43,833 nucleotides of DNA from Pirellulaceae bacterium (lineage in GTDB: Bacteria > Planctomycetota > Planctomycetia > Pirellulales > Pirellulaceae): NCBI GenBank assembly GCA_028280445.1, contig JANQLU010000010.1, forward strand, positions 1 through 43,833. Direction: 5' to 3'. Positions 33,101-41,364 of the stretch are shown here, one piece after another. Each line of letters begins with the position of its first letter. The first letter of the stretch is position 1. Below the pieces are notes generated by a model that saw only the letters and a list, made by a program, of their open reading frames with translations, searched no databases and had not been told where the DNA came from. Made by a program: the position numbers and the translations under genes.

Positions 33101-33216
33101 GGCAGGCTTGATCCTGTGAGCGGCAAGGCGCTAGCCGCCGGTAGGAAGCACGACCGAACCGGCGGCTAGCGCCTTGCCGCTCACGGGATCAGGCTCGGCG
33201 GGAGCCTCGCCCTCCC
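33101..33216. repeat. Composite A-E inverted repeat, copy 3
   Basis: GGCAGGCTTGATCCT leads into a perfect family A hairpin (arms 33116-33142 and 33158-33184). GGGATCAGGCTCGGCGGGAG and the rest of an E module follow, ending in CCCTCCC at 33216. The outer parts also pair partly with each other (GGCTTGATCCT with GGGATCAGGCT). The element ends 9 bp from the stop of the TPR gene. Confidence 0.88.
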
Positions 33217-33225
33217 AGATATCGT

Positions 33226-34176
33226 CTAGCGATTGACGATTTCGTGATTTCCCTTGGCAATTTCGATAATCTGCTTTTTGATCAATTGATGGTTCGGGTA
33301 GCGCTGTTGGGCTTGCAGCAACGTGAGTTGGGCGGCTGACCAGTCTCCCAATTTTTGCTGAACTTTTCCGAGGGCCACAAATGCCTCGGGACTTGCCTGA
33401 GGCGCGCTGCAGGCGGTTTTCAATTTCTCAGACGCCTTGGTGAGCAGATTCATCTCGACGAGGACTTCGCTCAGCTGGAGTACCAGTCGTTCGGGTTGTT
33501 TTTGAGCGGGGTACTCGTTGGCGATAGACTCCAAAGTTGTCAGAGCTCGTTGATGACGCTCCAGTTTTGTCAGAGCTCGAGCGAGTTGATAGCGCGTTTC
33601 GTTTTTGTCGATGTTCGACGCGAGTTCGTTGGAATCATCAACCGATAGCGCGCGATTGTAACCGGTGACCGCTTGACCAAAATTTGATTTTCTGAGTTGC
33701 AGGTCGGCGTGCAGTTTCCAGGCAGCCGGATCATTGCGATTGATGTAGATCGCGTTGTCGGCATGTTGTTGGGCGTTGCGAATTTGTCCATCGAGCAAAT
33801 AAAGTTCGCCAATTTTTCGATGCACTTCACCCGGATTGTCGGATACTGGCAAAACTTTGATCAGTTCGGCGATCGCTTGTTTGATTGCCCCTTTTTGACG
33901 GTGTGCTTCGGCCAGATGTAAACGGATACGCTGATCATCCGGGCATACATCGCAAGCTTTGGTAAAACATCCCGTGGCTTGTTCCAGTTGTTGTTTGTTG
34001 AGGGCTTCGATGCCGAGGTTCGTCAGCCAACGCGCGTGAGCGACTCGTTGCGAAACGGGGTGCTGCAGAATCCGGCAGCCCGACTGGTTGACCGAAACAA
34101 CAATCGTGACGACCGATGCAAAGATGATTTTGCATCGCAGCGCATCAAATCGTTTTGTTGAACGATCAGGAATCAA
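33226..34176 (-). CDS. TPR-repeat lipoprotein-like protein
   Basis: 316 residues. The start is a TTG at 34176 without a Shine-Dalgarno. No in-frame ATG is close, so the start is uncertain. The N-terminus has a hydrophobic segment with SVNQSGC, fitting a lipoprotein signal cut before that cysteine. From about residue 48 on, tetratricopeptide repeats follow one another: LTNLGIEALNKQQLEQATGC, RLHLAEAHRQKGAIKQAIAE, KIGELYLLDGQIRNAQQHAD, KLHADLQLRKSNFGQAVTGY, then RYQLARALTKLERHQRAL. TPR proteins are scaffolds for protein complexes. The partner is unknown. It is monocistronic, with the composite repeat at its end. Confidence 0.82.
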   Translation of the reverse strand: MIPDRSTKRFDALRCKIIFASVVTIVVSVNQSGCRILQHPVSQRVAHARWLTNLGIEALNKQQLEQATGCFTKACDVCPDDQRIRLHLAEAHRQKGAIKQAIAELIKVLPVSDNPGEVHRKIGELYLLDGQIRNAQQHADNAIYINRNDPAAWKLHADLQLRKSNFGQAVTGYNRALSVDDSNELASNIDKNETRYQLARALTKLERHQRALTTLESIANEYPAQKQPERLVLQLSEVLVEMNLLTKASEKLKTACSAPQASPEAFVALGKVQQKLGDWSAAQLTLLQAQQRYPNHQLIKKQIIEIAKGNHEIVNR

Positions 34177-34343
34177 GGAGGTTTCAGGCCGTTTGAGTTA
34201 TGAATAACGGTGGACTTTAGCAATCTGTCCGCCGTCAATCCATATCGGATCATTCTTGCCAGACGTGCCATGGAATCCTGTTAAAACTAGGGTTACGATT
34301 GAAATGTTAATAAAGTTCTTGCTAGCAGACTGTGGAGCTTCTC

Positions 34344-34766
34344 GTGACGACCTATCACAAAAACGGCATCCAGTTCATGTATCCCGAAAATTGGAACCTG
34401 ATCGAAAACCACTCCGACGGCACTTTGCAGGTTTCCCTGCAATCACCGGGGAGTTGTGTTTGGGATTTATTTGTTTTCGAAGATCGCGACGCTATTGATT
34501 CGACGGAGCAGTTTGTGGCAACTCTCCAAGAACAATACGATGAGTTTGAATCCGACCCGATTCAAAAGAAAATTGGAGAGCGAGAGCTGCAAGGTTTTGA
34601 AGCGAATTTTTATTGCCTGGATTTGCTAGTGACGGCTCAAGTCATTGAATTGCCGCCAGTTGAAAACGAACGTCGCATCGTGATGTTTCAGGGTGAAAGT
34701 CGCGAATTTGAAGAAAACCAAATGGTTTTTGATGCGATTACGTTGAGTTCGATGAGTGCAAATTAG
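34344..34766 (+). CDS. Hypothetical cytoplasmic protein
   Basis: 140 residues from a GTG at 34344, with GGAG 6 bp upstream. A GTG at 34332 lies before that ribosome site and is rejected. The protein is acidic and has no signal or membrane segment. Segments such as GIQFMYPENWNLIENHSDGT and TLQVSLQSPGSCVWDLFVFE look like a compact beta-rich fold similar to PsbP/Mog1-like small domains, but this is only a resemblance. No family is assigned. Followed 3 bp after its stop by a family B hairpin. Confidence 0.7.
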   Translation: MTTYHKNGIQFMYPENWNLIENHSDGTLQVSLQSPGSCVWDLFVFEDRDAIDSTEQFVATLQEQYDEFESDPIQKKIGERELQGFEANFYCLDLLVTAQVIELPPVENERRIVMFQGESREFEENQMVFDAITLSSMSAN

Positions 34767-34768
34767 TT

Positions 34769-34824
34769 GTAGGGCCAGTTCCCACCGGCCGTTTTTTAGA
34801 TTGGCCGGTAGGAACCGGCCCTAC
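34769..34824. repeat. Family B inverted repeat, copy 1
   Basis: Arms of 22 bp (34769-34790 and 34803-34824) pair with two mismatches. The consensus arm begins GTAGGGCCGGTTCCCACCGG. The loop is GTTTTTTAGATT. The element starts 3 bp after a stop codon. Confidence 0.9.
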
Positions 34825-35260
34825 TGCTTTGTTTCTGATCTCTGCGACTTGTAAGTTTGACTGTCTTGCAGGCCAACCGGCTCGGCGGGAGCCTCGCCCT
34901 CCCGAAAACGCCTCTTGAGCTAGCGTTGAAACGTAACGATTATCTTGGTTTTGAAGAAAATCGTAGAAATTCAATTTTGCGAACGAGTTTTTGTAAAGTT
35001 TTCAAGTTTGATGCTGCAGATGGGGCTGGCAAATGTTCGATGCTAGCCATGCAAGGGATTTGCCTCGATCGAGTTGGAAAACGACGGTTTTTCATCTGCC
35101 AATGATTTGTTCCGTGATCCACCACCTTTGATGCAAAACATTTCAGGTCATTGGCACAACCTTTGCTTTTCTCACAACATGATTTAACAACGATACCGAA
35201 CGAAGCCTCCCGCAAGCTTGGTTTGGTGAATGGAGAAATGGAAAGCAAAAATATGTGACT
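34825..35260. other. Non-coding stretch with one E module
   Basis: An isolated E module (CGGCTCGGCGGGAGCCTCGC, then CCTCCCG) lies at 34878-34904. Frames in the remaining sequence, on either strand, lack protein-like composition or start signals, and one runs through the E module. I see no gene here. A possible small-RNA promoter follows at 35261. Confidence 0.5.
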
Positions 35261-35403
35261 TTGACAGGGACGTCAGCCGTGAATCTAAGGCAGGGTCGCC
35301 AAAAGCGAATGAAAGAATGCTAATTAAAACGTAGCAGCCAGTTTTTCACGGATCATCACCACACACTCGCTTGATTGTCCACCACAATCAGGCGAGTTTT
35401 TTT
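35261..35403 (+). ncRNA. Candidate small RNA with own promoter and terminator
   Basis: TTGACA at 35261-35266 and TCTAAG at 35284-35289 are 17 bp apart (6 and 4 of 6 consensus positions). They would start an RNA near 35296, and a strong intrinsic terminator ends at 35403, giving about 108 nt. No protein gene lies upstream on this strand within 590 bp that would need this terminator. The sequence between carries no convincing reading frame. It is not tmRNA, SRP RNA or another RNA I recognise. An alternative is a transcriptional leader that controls the gene starting at 35457 by attenuation. Confidence 0.4.
35365..35403 (+). terminator. Strong intrinsic terminator
   Basis: ACTCGCTTGATTGT pairs with ACAATCAGGCGAGT (14 bp, including one T-G pair) around a 5-nt loop, followed by seven T. 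It lies 53 bp upstream of the YcxB-like gene on the same strand and therefore ends a transcript that begins before that gene. Confidence 0.85.
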
Positions 35404-35456
35404 ATGCGCGTCGACTTGTTGAATTTGGCCGGTCACCAACCCACAATGAGTCATCT

Positions 35457-36650
35457 ATGAGCGAGCCCAATGTCGACACGTCGAATACCGCTGACAAAGT
35501 CCCTCCGAGTCTTTCATATCGTGTGGAGTTAGACGACCTGCGCGCGATCAATCGGACTTTTCCGTTTCTGGCTCAGCATAGCAGTGTATTAATTCTCGTT
35601 ATCAGTGCGATTCCCGGATTAGCGGCGGCACTCATTCTGAAGGCACCGTTTGCGTTTTTCGGATTGTTAGCGTTTGGCGTTTTGATGATTGTGCGGCAAT
35701 TGGTGAATCGACCAAAAGTGATTGAACAGGTCGATCCGGAGAATTTCGAACTGCTCAAAATGTCGTTTCATCCGGACTATTTGATCACGGAGAGTGAATC
35801 GGAAAAATTCATTCGTCTGTGGCGCAACATGTATTCGTGTCGTATCATCGACGCGGGAATCCTGTTGAGCATCAGAAAATCCTATCGGATGTTGATTCCT
35901 CGACGCGCTTTTGACGACCAGTCCCAAATGGAATCGATTGGCGACCAAATCAGTGAATTGATTGAGGACGCAAAATCGTCATCGGGGAAACACAAGGAAA
36001 TCGAAATACCGAAGTTAATGGCTGAACCATTACCTGCGTCAGTCAGGTTTGAGCAGAAATTTTGGGAGTTGATCCAAGCGCAAAACAAGTATTCAAGTCG
36101 AGAGCCGCAGCCCATCAGTTTTCTGTGGTCGATTTCCATCGTAGTCGCGATGTTCATCGGCGGTTTGTTGGGCTATTTTTCGTATTTTTATGTTTTCGGC
36201 CCCATTTCTGCGTACTCTGGGTACAGAGAAATCTTGGCTGCATTCGTTTTTGTCATCAGTTTCATTTTCGTTGCAAAACTGTTGGTGTTTATTTTTTTAA
36301 AAAATGTTGGCGGACCGGAGAGTTCGGAACGGACGATGGTCGATGTCAATTTGTCGGTTGACTCTTTAGAAATCAGGACGGCCTCCTCAGCCGCGCTGTA
36401 CGACTGTCAGTACATCAGGTCTGTCGAATTGTTGCCCAAACTGGGAGTGGCCATCGTATCTAAAGTCGGGATGGCGATTATATTGATACCGGAGAGAGCG
36501 TTCGAAAATCGCGAACATCGAGATTTTTTTATTGCGACGGTCGATGCTTTGGCGAACCAGTCATTTCAGCCAGGCCGTGATGAAATAATCACTCCCGAGA
36601 TTGTTGAAACAGGGAATCCGTTTCAGCCGCCGACGAACGATCAAATCTGA
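35457..36650 (+). CDS. Membrane protein with two YcxB-like domains
   Basis: 397 residues. Two hydrophobic regions (about residues 44-80, and 215-280 with three segments) each precede a small beta domain. The first is LWRNMYSCRIIDAGILLSIR with YRMLIPRRAF. The second is YDCQYIRSVELLPKLGVAIV with MAIILIPERAF. These resemble the YcxB-like C-terminal fold, so the protein appears to be an internal duplication. The N-terminal segment PPSLSYRVELDDLRAINR also fits YcxB. The role of the family is unknown. The C-terminal tail NPFQPP resembles a short ending I recall in planctomycete membrane proteins. A terminator lies just upstream and a family B hairpin 12 bp downstream. Confidence 0.75.
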   Translation: MSEPNVDTSNTADKVPPSLSYRVELDDLRAINRTFPFLAQHSSVLILVISAIPGLAAALILKAPFAFFGLLAFGVLMIVRQLVNRPKVIEQVDPENFELLKMSFHPDYLITESESEKFIRLWRNMYSCRIIDAGILLSIRKSYRMLIPRRAFDDQSQMESIGDQISELIEDAKSSSGKHKEIEIPKLMAEPLPASVRFEQKFWELIQAQNKYSSREPQPISFLWSISIVVAMFIGGLLGYFSYFYVFGPISAYSGYREILAAFVFVISFIFVAKLLVFIFLKNVGGPESSERTMVDVNLSVDSLEIRTASSAALYDCQYIRSVELLPKLGVAIVSKVGMAIILIPERAFENREHRDFFIATVDALANQSFQPGRDEIITPEIVETGNPFQPPTNDQI

Positions 36651-36662
36651 CGGTGTTCAGTA

Positions 36663-36718
36663 GTAGGGCCGGTTCCCACCGGCCGTTTGTTAGATTGGCC
36701 GGTGGGAACCGGCCCTAC
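36663..36718. repeat. Family B inverted repeat, copy 2, between convergent genes
   Basis: Perfect 22-bp arms (36663-36684 and 36697-36718) with loop GTTTGTTAGATT. It fills nearly all of the 73-bp gap between two stop codons (36650 on +, 36724 on -), so it is well placed to end transcription from both sides. Confidence 0.93.
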
Positions 36719-36723
36719 TTGAA

Positions 36724-38655
36724 TCAAATCGCTTTGCCGTCCCAGCGTACAAATGCTTCCATCGCATAGTATTCTGGCAAACCGATGAGGTTGTATTGAT
36801 TGGCCGTATTGGTGTTGCGATCGACGGCACGCTCCCAGAATTCGCGCGGGTCGGAACCAGGGAACAGCGCTTCGTCTTTTTGGCTTTCGTGCATAAAGAT
36901 CGCTTTTTGTTTGCGCTTCATGTCACTGGGGCTCAAGGGTACGGCGATATCGATCTCGTGCAATTCGTATTCTTGCCAGGCACCGCGATAGAGCAGCACT
37001 TCAGGGCGATTGCTGGTTTCTTTTTCAATTTTGTTGAGGACGTGGAAAATGGCTTCGGCACACACTCGATGCGTTCCGTGGGGGTCAGATAGGTCGCCAG
37101 CCACATAGATTTGTTCCGGTTGAATTTTCAGAATCAAATCCTCGATGATCTCTACGTCGTCTGGTCCCCAGGGCAGTTTATCGACCATGCCGGTGCGATA
37201 AAAAGGCAGATCGAGGAAATGGCAATTTTCTTCGGCGCAACCGGCAATCATTGCGCCCGCTTTGGCTTCGCTCCAACGGATCAACATCTTGATTTTGCGA
37301 ACATCGTCGATATCCGGCTGACCGGGCTGCTTGGATTCAAAAGATTCCATCACCTGACGTTCAACCGCTTCGGAATTGTCGCGATCGATTCCGAATAGTC
37401 GATTGTATTCGGTCACCAGGTCGGCAACGCGCCGGGCATCGTGATCGAAAACGGCAATGTTTCCGCTGGTCATATAAGCGACATGAACGTCGTGGCCATC
37501 CGCGTTCAATCGAATGAGCGAGCCGCCCATGCTGATCACATCGTCATCAGGGTGGGGACTGAAACAAATGATTTTTTTCCGATTGCGCCCGCCCGGATGG
37601 TATTCGATCGTTTCGTTCATCCAACGGAACACGCGATGGCAAACCGCTTCGGCAGGTCCATGGTGACGCAGCAGCTGGTGCAAGTTGTGATTTCGAAAAT
37701 CGTCGTCATCCAGTTTCAATAACGCTTTGCCGGTTTGTTCACAAAGCGACAACAGCGCTCGCTTGATCAATTCCGGCGTCCAATCGATGGTGCGAAACGC
37801 CCAAGGTGTCTGTTCCGCCTTGAGCAATTTAGCGGCGGCCGGATCCAGCAGAATTTTGGCATCGGCATGTTCTTTGAGGAAACTGGCGGGAACCAGTTCA
37901 GTGGTTGGTCCTTCGGCAGTTTTCTGAATAATTTCTGCCTTGTGTTCGCCCAGTGCCATCAAGATGACTTTGCGAGCATCGAGAATCGTTCCCAGCCCCA
38001 TGGTGATTGCCTGGTTGGGAACGTTATGCACTCCAAAAAAATCACTGGCAGCCGTGCGGCGTGTAATTGGATCCAACGTGCAGAGCCGTGTGCGGCTGTT
38101 GCGGACACTGAACGGTTCGTTAAACGCAACGTGCCCGTTGGTGCCGATTCCCAACAAAACGATGTCCAATCCACCTGCCCGAACAATCGCTTCTTCGTAC
38201 TGGCGACAATGTTCGTCGATTTGATCCATCGGAATCATGCCGTCAGGAATGTGAATGTTTTCCCGTTGGATGTTGACATGATCAAAAAAATGATCGTTCA
38301 TCCAACGATGGTAACTTTGCAGTTTTGTTTTTTCGACGCCGTAATATTCGTCGAGGTTAAACGTCGTTACATTGGAAAAATCAAGGTTTTCATCTTGATG
38401 CATTCGAATCAGTTCACGGTAGACGCTCAACGGTGTTGAACCCGAGGGCAGGCCGAGAACGGCGTGTTGGCCGAGCGCATTTCGTTCGCGGATGACACCG
38501 GCGACCATTTGTGCGACGTGGCGGGCCATCGCTGAAACATGCTCAAAAACGTAACATTCGGGTGATGTCCTCGGAAGTTGTCGGGCTTGCTGAGTCGCAG
38601 CCGCGAGTTGGTTGGCATTCAAATCGATTCTCGCTGTTTTTGGTTGAATTCCCAT
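36724..38655 (-). CDS. Glucosamine-6-phosphate deaminase fused to PIG-L/LmbE deacetylase
   Basis: 643 residues from the ATG at 38655. A TTG six codons earlier is less likely. The N-terminal half is NagB-like: GLPSGSTP (68-75), LDEYYG (101-106) and GIGTNGHVAFNEP (169-181). It would convert glucosamine-6-phosphate to fructose-6-phosphate plus ammonia. After a linker, a PIG-L domain starts near residue 360 with HPDDD (368-372), and DPHGTHR at 524-530 completes the zinc site. PIG-L enzymes remove N-acetyl groups from amino sugars. One chain could therefore deacetylate and then deaminate N-acetylglucosamine-6-phosphate. Similar long NagB proteins occur in other bacteria. No nag or transport genes are adjacent. 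Confidence 0.9.
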   Translation of the reverse strand: MGIQPKTARIDLNANQLAAATQQARQLPRTSPECYVFEHVSAMARHVAQMVAGVIRERNALGQHAVLGLPSGSTPLSVYRELIRMHQDENLDFSNVTTFNLDEYYGVEKTKLQSYHRWMNDHFFDHVNIQRENIHIPDGMIPMDQIDEHCRQYEEAIVRAGGLDIVLLGIGTNGHVAFNEPFSVRNSRTRLCTLDPITRRTAASDFFGVHNVPNQAITMGLGTILDARKVILMALGEHKAEIIQKTAEGPTTELVPASFLKEHADAKILLDPAAAKLLKAEQTPWAFRTIDWTPELIKRALLSLCEQTGKALLKLDDDDFRNHNLHQLLRHHGPAEAVCHRVFRWMNETIEYHPGGRNRKKIICFSPHPDDDVISMGGSLIRLNADGHDVHVAYMTSGNIAVFDHDARRVADLVTEYNRLFGIDRDNSEAVERQVMESFESKQPGQPDIDDVRKIKMLIRWSEAKAGAMIAGCAEENCHFLDLPFYRTGMVDKLPWGPDDVEIIEDLILKIQPEQIYVAGDLSDPHGTHRVCAEAIFHVLNKIEKETSNRPEVLLYRGAWQEYELHEIDIAVPLSPSDMKRKQKAIFMHESQKDEALFPGSDPREFWERAVDRNTNTANQYNLIGLPEYYAMEAFVRWDGKAI

Positions 38656-38771
38656 TATTATCAAAGAGCCCAATTTGGGAACAACAGCTTGCGAGATTCT
38701 TTTCGATTGACAGGGCCACTGGTGGGGTAAAACAATACGATTAGGAAAGCAAAATTAGCAAAGGAACACCA

Positions 38772-39227
38772 TTGAAGTCTGTCTTGTTCGTTTGTTTGGG
38801 AAATATCTGCCGCTCGCCTGCGGGTGAGGGCGTGATGCAACACATTGTTGAGCAGCACGGGTTAAGTAACATTCAAGTCGACTCGGCTGGGACCGCTGGC
38901 TACCACAATGGCGATCGGGCTGACTCGCGCATGCGCGCTGCTGCAAAACGACGAGGCTACGAATTATTGAGCCGCGCGCGGCAGGTCCTTCGACAGGATT
39001 TGGATGAGTTTGATTTGGTGATTGCGATGGATCAATCCAATCTGCGGAATCTGCAAAATTTGAATCAGGCGCCTCGTTGCCAATTGAAACTGTTAAGTGA
39101 TTTTTTGTCAGATCATTGGCCGGTTGATGTACCTGATCCATACTACGGTGGTGCGGATGGGTTTGAAACCGTGCTGGATATGATCGAAGCGGCTTGTCCT
39201 GCAATCTTGAATGAACTGGTTAGTTGA
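38772..39227 (+). CDS. Low-molecular-weight protein-tyrosine-phosphatase family protein
   Basis: 151 residues. The start is TTG at 38772, supported by AAGGA 6 bp upstream and by the family N-terminus KSVLFVCLGNICRS. The phosphate loop is CLGNICRS (C8, R14), and the acid-base aspartate is D122 in DPYYGG. Members remove phosphate from phosphotyrosine, phosphoarginine or, in one branch, ketosamine phosphates on proteins. The fructosamine-kinase-family gene starts 6 bp after the stop, which points to the last activity. It is the first gene of a three-gene operon. Its promoter lies in the 116-bp gap to the divergent NagB fusion gene. Confidence 0.92.
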   Translation: MKSVLFVCLGNICRSPAGEGVMQHIVEQHGLSNIQVDSAGTAGYHNGDRADSRMRAAAKRRGYELLSRARQVLRQDLDEFDLVIAMDQSNLRNLQNLNQAPRCQLKLLSDFLSDHWPVDVPDPYYGGADGFETVLDMIEAACPAILNELVS

Positions 39228-39233
39228 GATGGT

Positions 39234-40103
39234 GTGCCGTTGATTGCTGAACGGGTGGTACAACAACATTTGCCAGGCCGCACGGTCCTGTCGCAACGAT
39301 CCGTGGCAGGCGGCTGTATCAACGATACGGGTCTGCTGCATTTGGATGATGGAACGGTCGTTTTTTTGAAGAGTCATGCGAACGCGCCAAGTGACATGTT
39401 TGAGGCCGAAGCGGATGGGTTGAAACAATTGGCCGACAGCGGTGCGATTCGTGTTCCCGTCGTTTTGGGATGGGGCGAAATCAACGGGCAAAGTTATTTG
39501 TTGTCCGAGGCGATTGAGATTGCTAACGCTGGCCGCGGGTTTTACGAAAAATTTGGTCGGAGTCTGGCGGAGTTGCATCGCAAGTCGATGGCAACACAAT
39601 TTGGACTTTCTCGCGACAACTACATCGGCGCTTCGCGACAACCCAACGGTCAACACCGTGACTGGGTCACGTTTTTTGCTGAAAACCGAATTGGGTTTCA
39701 GTTGGAATTGGCCAAATCCAACGGTCTCGGCACGCGAGAATTATTAAATTTAGGTGAGTGTTTGATTCTGCGGTTGGATCAAATATTGACGACAGATGAA
39801 TCACCGTGTTTGATACACGGAGATTTATGGTCGGGGAATTATTTGTGTGCTCAGTCCAACGAGCCAGTTTTAATTGATCCAGCCGCATATTTCGCTCATC
39901 GCGAAGCTGAATTTGGGATGACGACACTGTTTGGCGGTTTTGATGCATCGTTTTATTCGGCATACAACGAAATTTGGCCTTTGCCTGACGGCAGCGATGA
40001 TCGAATTGCCATCTATCGACTTTATCATTTATTGAATCATCTGAATTTGTTTGGCCGTTCGTATTTGTCGAGTTGCCTCAGCATTTTAAAAAAATATGCG
40101 TAA
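39234..40103 (+). CDS. Fructosamine kinase family protein
   Basis: 289 residues. The start is GTG at 39234. An ATG at 39229 is out of frame and runs into a stop after four codons. The fold is protein-kinase-like: VAGGCINDTGLL (24-35) as ATP loop, VFLKSH with the lysine, EAEADGLKQL, the catalytic HGDLWSGN (195-202) and the metal-binding IDPA (214-217). Bacterial members phosphorylate protein-bound ribulosamine or erythrulosamine at O-3, which makes the sugar fall off and so repairs glycated proteins. The gene is 6 bp from the upstream phosphatase and overlaps the next gene by 8 bp. Confidence 0.92.
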   Translation: MPLIAERVVQQHLPGRTVLSQRSVAGGCINDTGLLHLDDGTVVFLKSHANAPSDMFEAEADGLKQLADSGAIRVPVVLGWGEINGQSYLLSEAIEIANAGRGFYEKFGRSLAELHRKSMATQFGLSRDNYIGASRQPNGQHRDWVTFFAENRIGFQLELAKSNGLGTRELLNLGECLILRLDQILTTDESPCLIHGDLWSGNYLCAQSNEPVLIDPAAYFAHREAEFGMTTLFGGFDASFYSAYNEIWPLPDGSDDRIAIYRLYHLLNHLNLFGRSYLSSCLSILKKYA

Positions 40104-41334
40104 CATCAAATTTTTGTTCGTACTCTTGTTGTTAATTCACGTTGCGGGCTGCGAATCTCGCAAAACAGAAATTGCATCGAATTCAACCGGCGAAACCACA
40201 GCAAAAGTCGTTGACGAATCGAAAATTCGTATCGCAACTTTTAATGTTGCCATGAACCGGCAAGAATCCGGGCAACTCGAACAGGAATTAAAGTCGGGCC
40301 AGTGCGAGCAAGCGCAGAAAATCGCGGAGATCATTCAAACCGTTCGCCCCGACGTGTTGCTGATCTGCGAACTCGACGAACCGGCGAAATGTCTAGAGTT
40401 GTTTCACGACAAATATTTGAAGGTTGCCCAAGGCAACAAACAACCGATCATTTTCAAACACACGTTTTACGCCGATGTGAATACTGGCGAGCCATCGGGG
40501 ATCGACCTCAATGGCGATGGCAAAACGGACGGTCCTGAAGATGCGTTTGGCTATGGAAAATTTCCAGGCCAGTATGCGATGGTGGTCTTGTCCCAGTTCC
40601 CAATCGACAAAAACAACATCCGCACGTTCCAAAAATTTCTCTGGAAAGACATGCCGAATGCCGCTTGGCCAGTTGATCCAAAGACGAAAAAGTCGTTTTA
40701 CAGTGATCGGGCCAAACAGGTTTTTCGGATTTCATCCAAGAGTCATTGGGATCTACTGATCAAAATTGGCAGCAAACAATTGCATTTTCTCGTTTGTCAT
40801 CCCACGCCCCCGGTGTTTGACGGTCCAGAAGATCGCAACGGATTGCGCAACGCGGACGAAATTCGTTTTTGGTCCGACTACATTGACGGCAAGAAATATT
40901 TTGTGGATGACAACCAACGTTCGAACGGTTTACCCGCCAAATCGTCATTTGTCATCGCGGGCGACCTTAACGCAGATCCCAATGACGGCGATAGTGCCAA
41001 CAACGCCATCGGTCAATTGTTGAAACACCGACGGATCAACGCAACGTTTGTGCCTCGTAGCTACGGCGGTGTGGAGGCAGCTGAAATATCAATGGGCGCA
41101 AACGAAAAACATCGCGGCGTGCCCAGCCATGACACGGGGGATTTCAACGACAAAACAGTAGGTAATTTAAGAATCGATTACGTTTTGCCGTCGAAAGATC
41201 TCAAGGTCGTCGATAGCGGTGTCTATTGGCCCAAGTCCGGAAAGCCTGGACACGAATTGGTTAAGGCATCCGACCATCGACTCGTCTGGATTGATGTGGC
41301 GATTGAAAAACCGAAGGCAAACGACAAAAAATAG
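40096..41334 (+). CDS. Endonuclease/exonuclease/phosphatase-family lipoprotein
   Basis: 412 residues. A lipoprotein signal ends in IHVAGC, so the protein is membrane-anchored outside the cytoplasm. Motifs of the EEP superfamily follow: IRIATFNVAMN, LLICELDE (metal-binding glutamate), VCHPTPP, VIAGDLNADPNDGD (the GDxN motif) and ASDHRLVW near the end. The superfamily hydrolyses phosphodiesters or phosphate esters of nucleic acids, lipids or sugars. The insertion with DLNGDGKTDG resembles a calcium-binding dockerin-like loop. The start overlaps the stop of the kinase gene by 8 bp, so expression is coupled, but an extracellular enzyme in a cytoplasmic deglycation operon is unexpected. Confidence 0.85.
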   Translation: MRNIKFLFVLLLLIHVAGCESRKTEIASNSTGETTAKVVDESKIRIATFNVAMNRQESGQLEQELKSGQCEQAQKIAEIIQTVRPDVLLICELDEPAKCLELFHDKYLKVAQGNKQPIIFKHTFYADVNTGEPSGIDLNGDGKTDGPEDAFGYGKFPGQYAMVVLSQFPIDKNNIRTFQKFLWKDMPNAAWPVDPKTKKSFYSDRAKQVFRISSKSHWDLLIKIGSKQLHFLVCHPTPPVFDGPEDRNGLRNADEIRFWSDYIDGKKYFVDDNQRSNGLPAKSSFVIAGDLNADPNDGDSANNAIGQLLKHRRINATFVPRSYGGVEAAEISMGANEKHRGVPSHDTGDFNDKTVGNLRIDYVLPSKDLKVVDSGVYWPKSGKPGHELVKASDHRLVWIDVAIEKPKANDKK

Positions 41335-41364
41335 CGACGTGCTTTGCAACTATCGCGAGCGGGG

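Noticed and set aside
34857..35105. 82-codon plus-strand frame
   Set aside because: Begins in and runs through an E repeat module, lacks a ribosome site and has no protein-like pattern.
34940..35248. 102-codon minus-strand frame
   Set aside because: Composition not convincing, no ribosome site, and it overlaps the other weak frame; left as non-coding.
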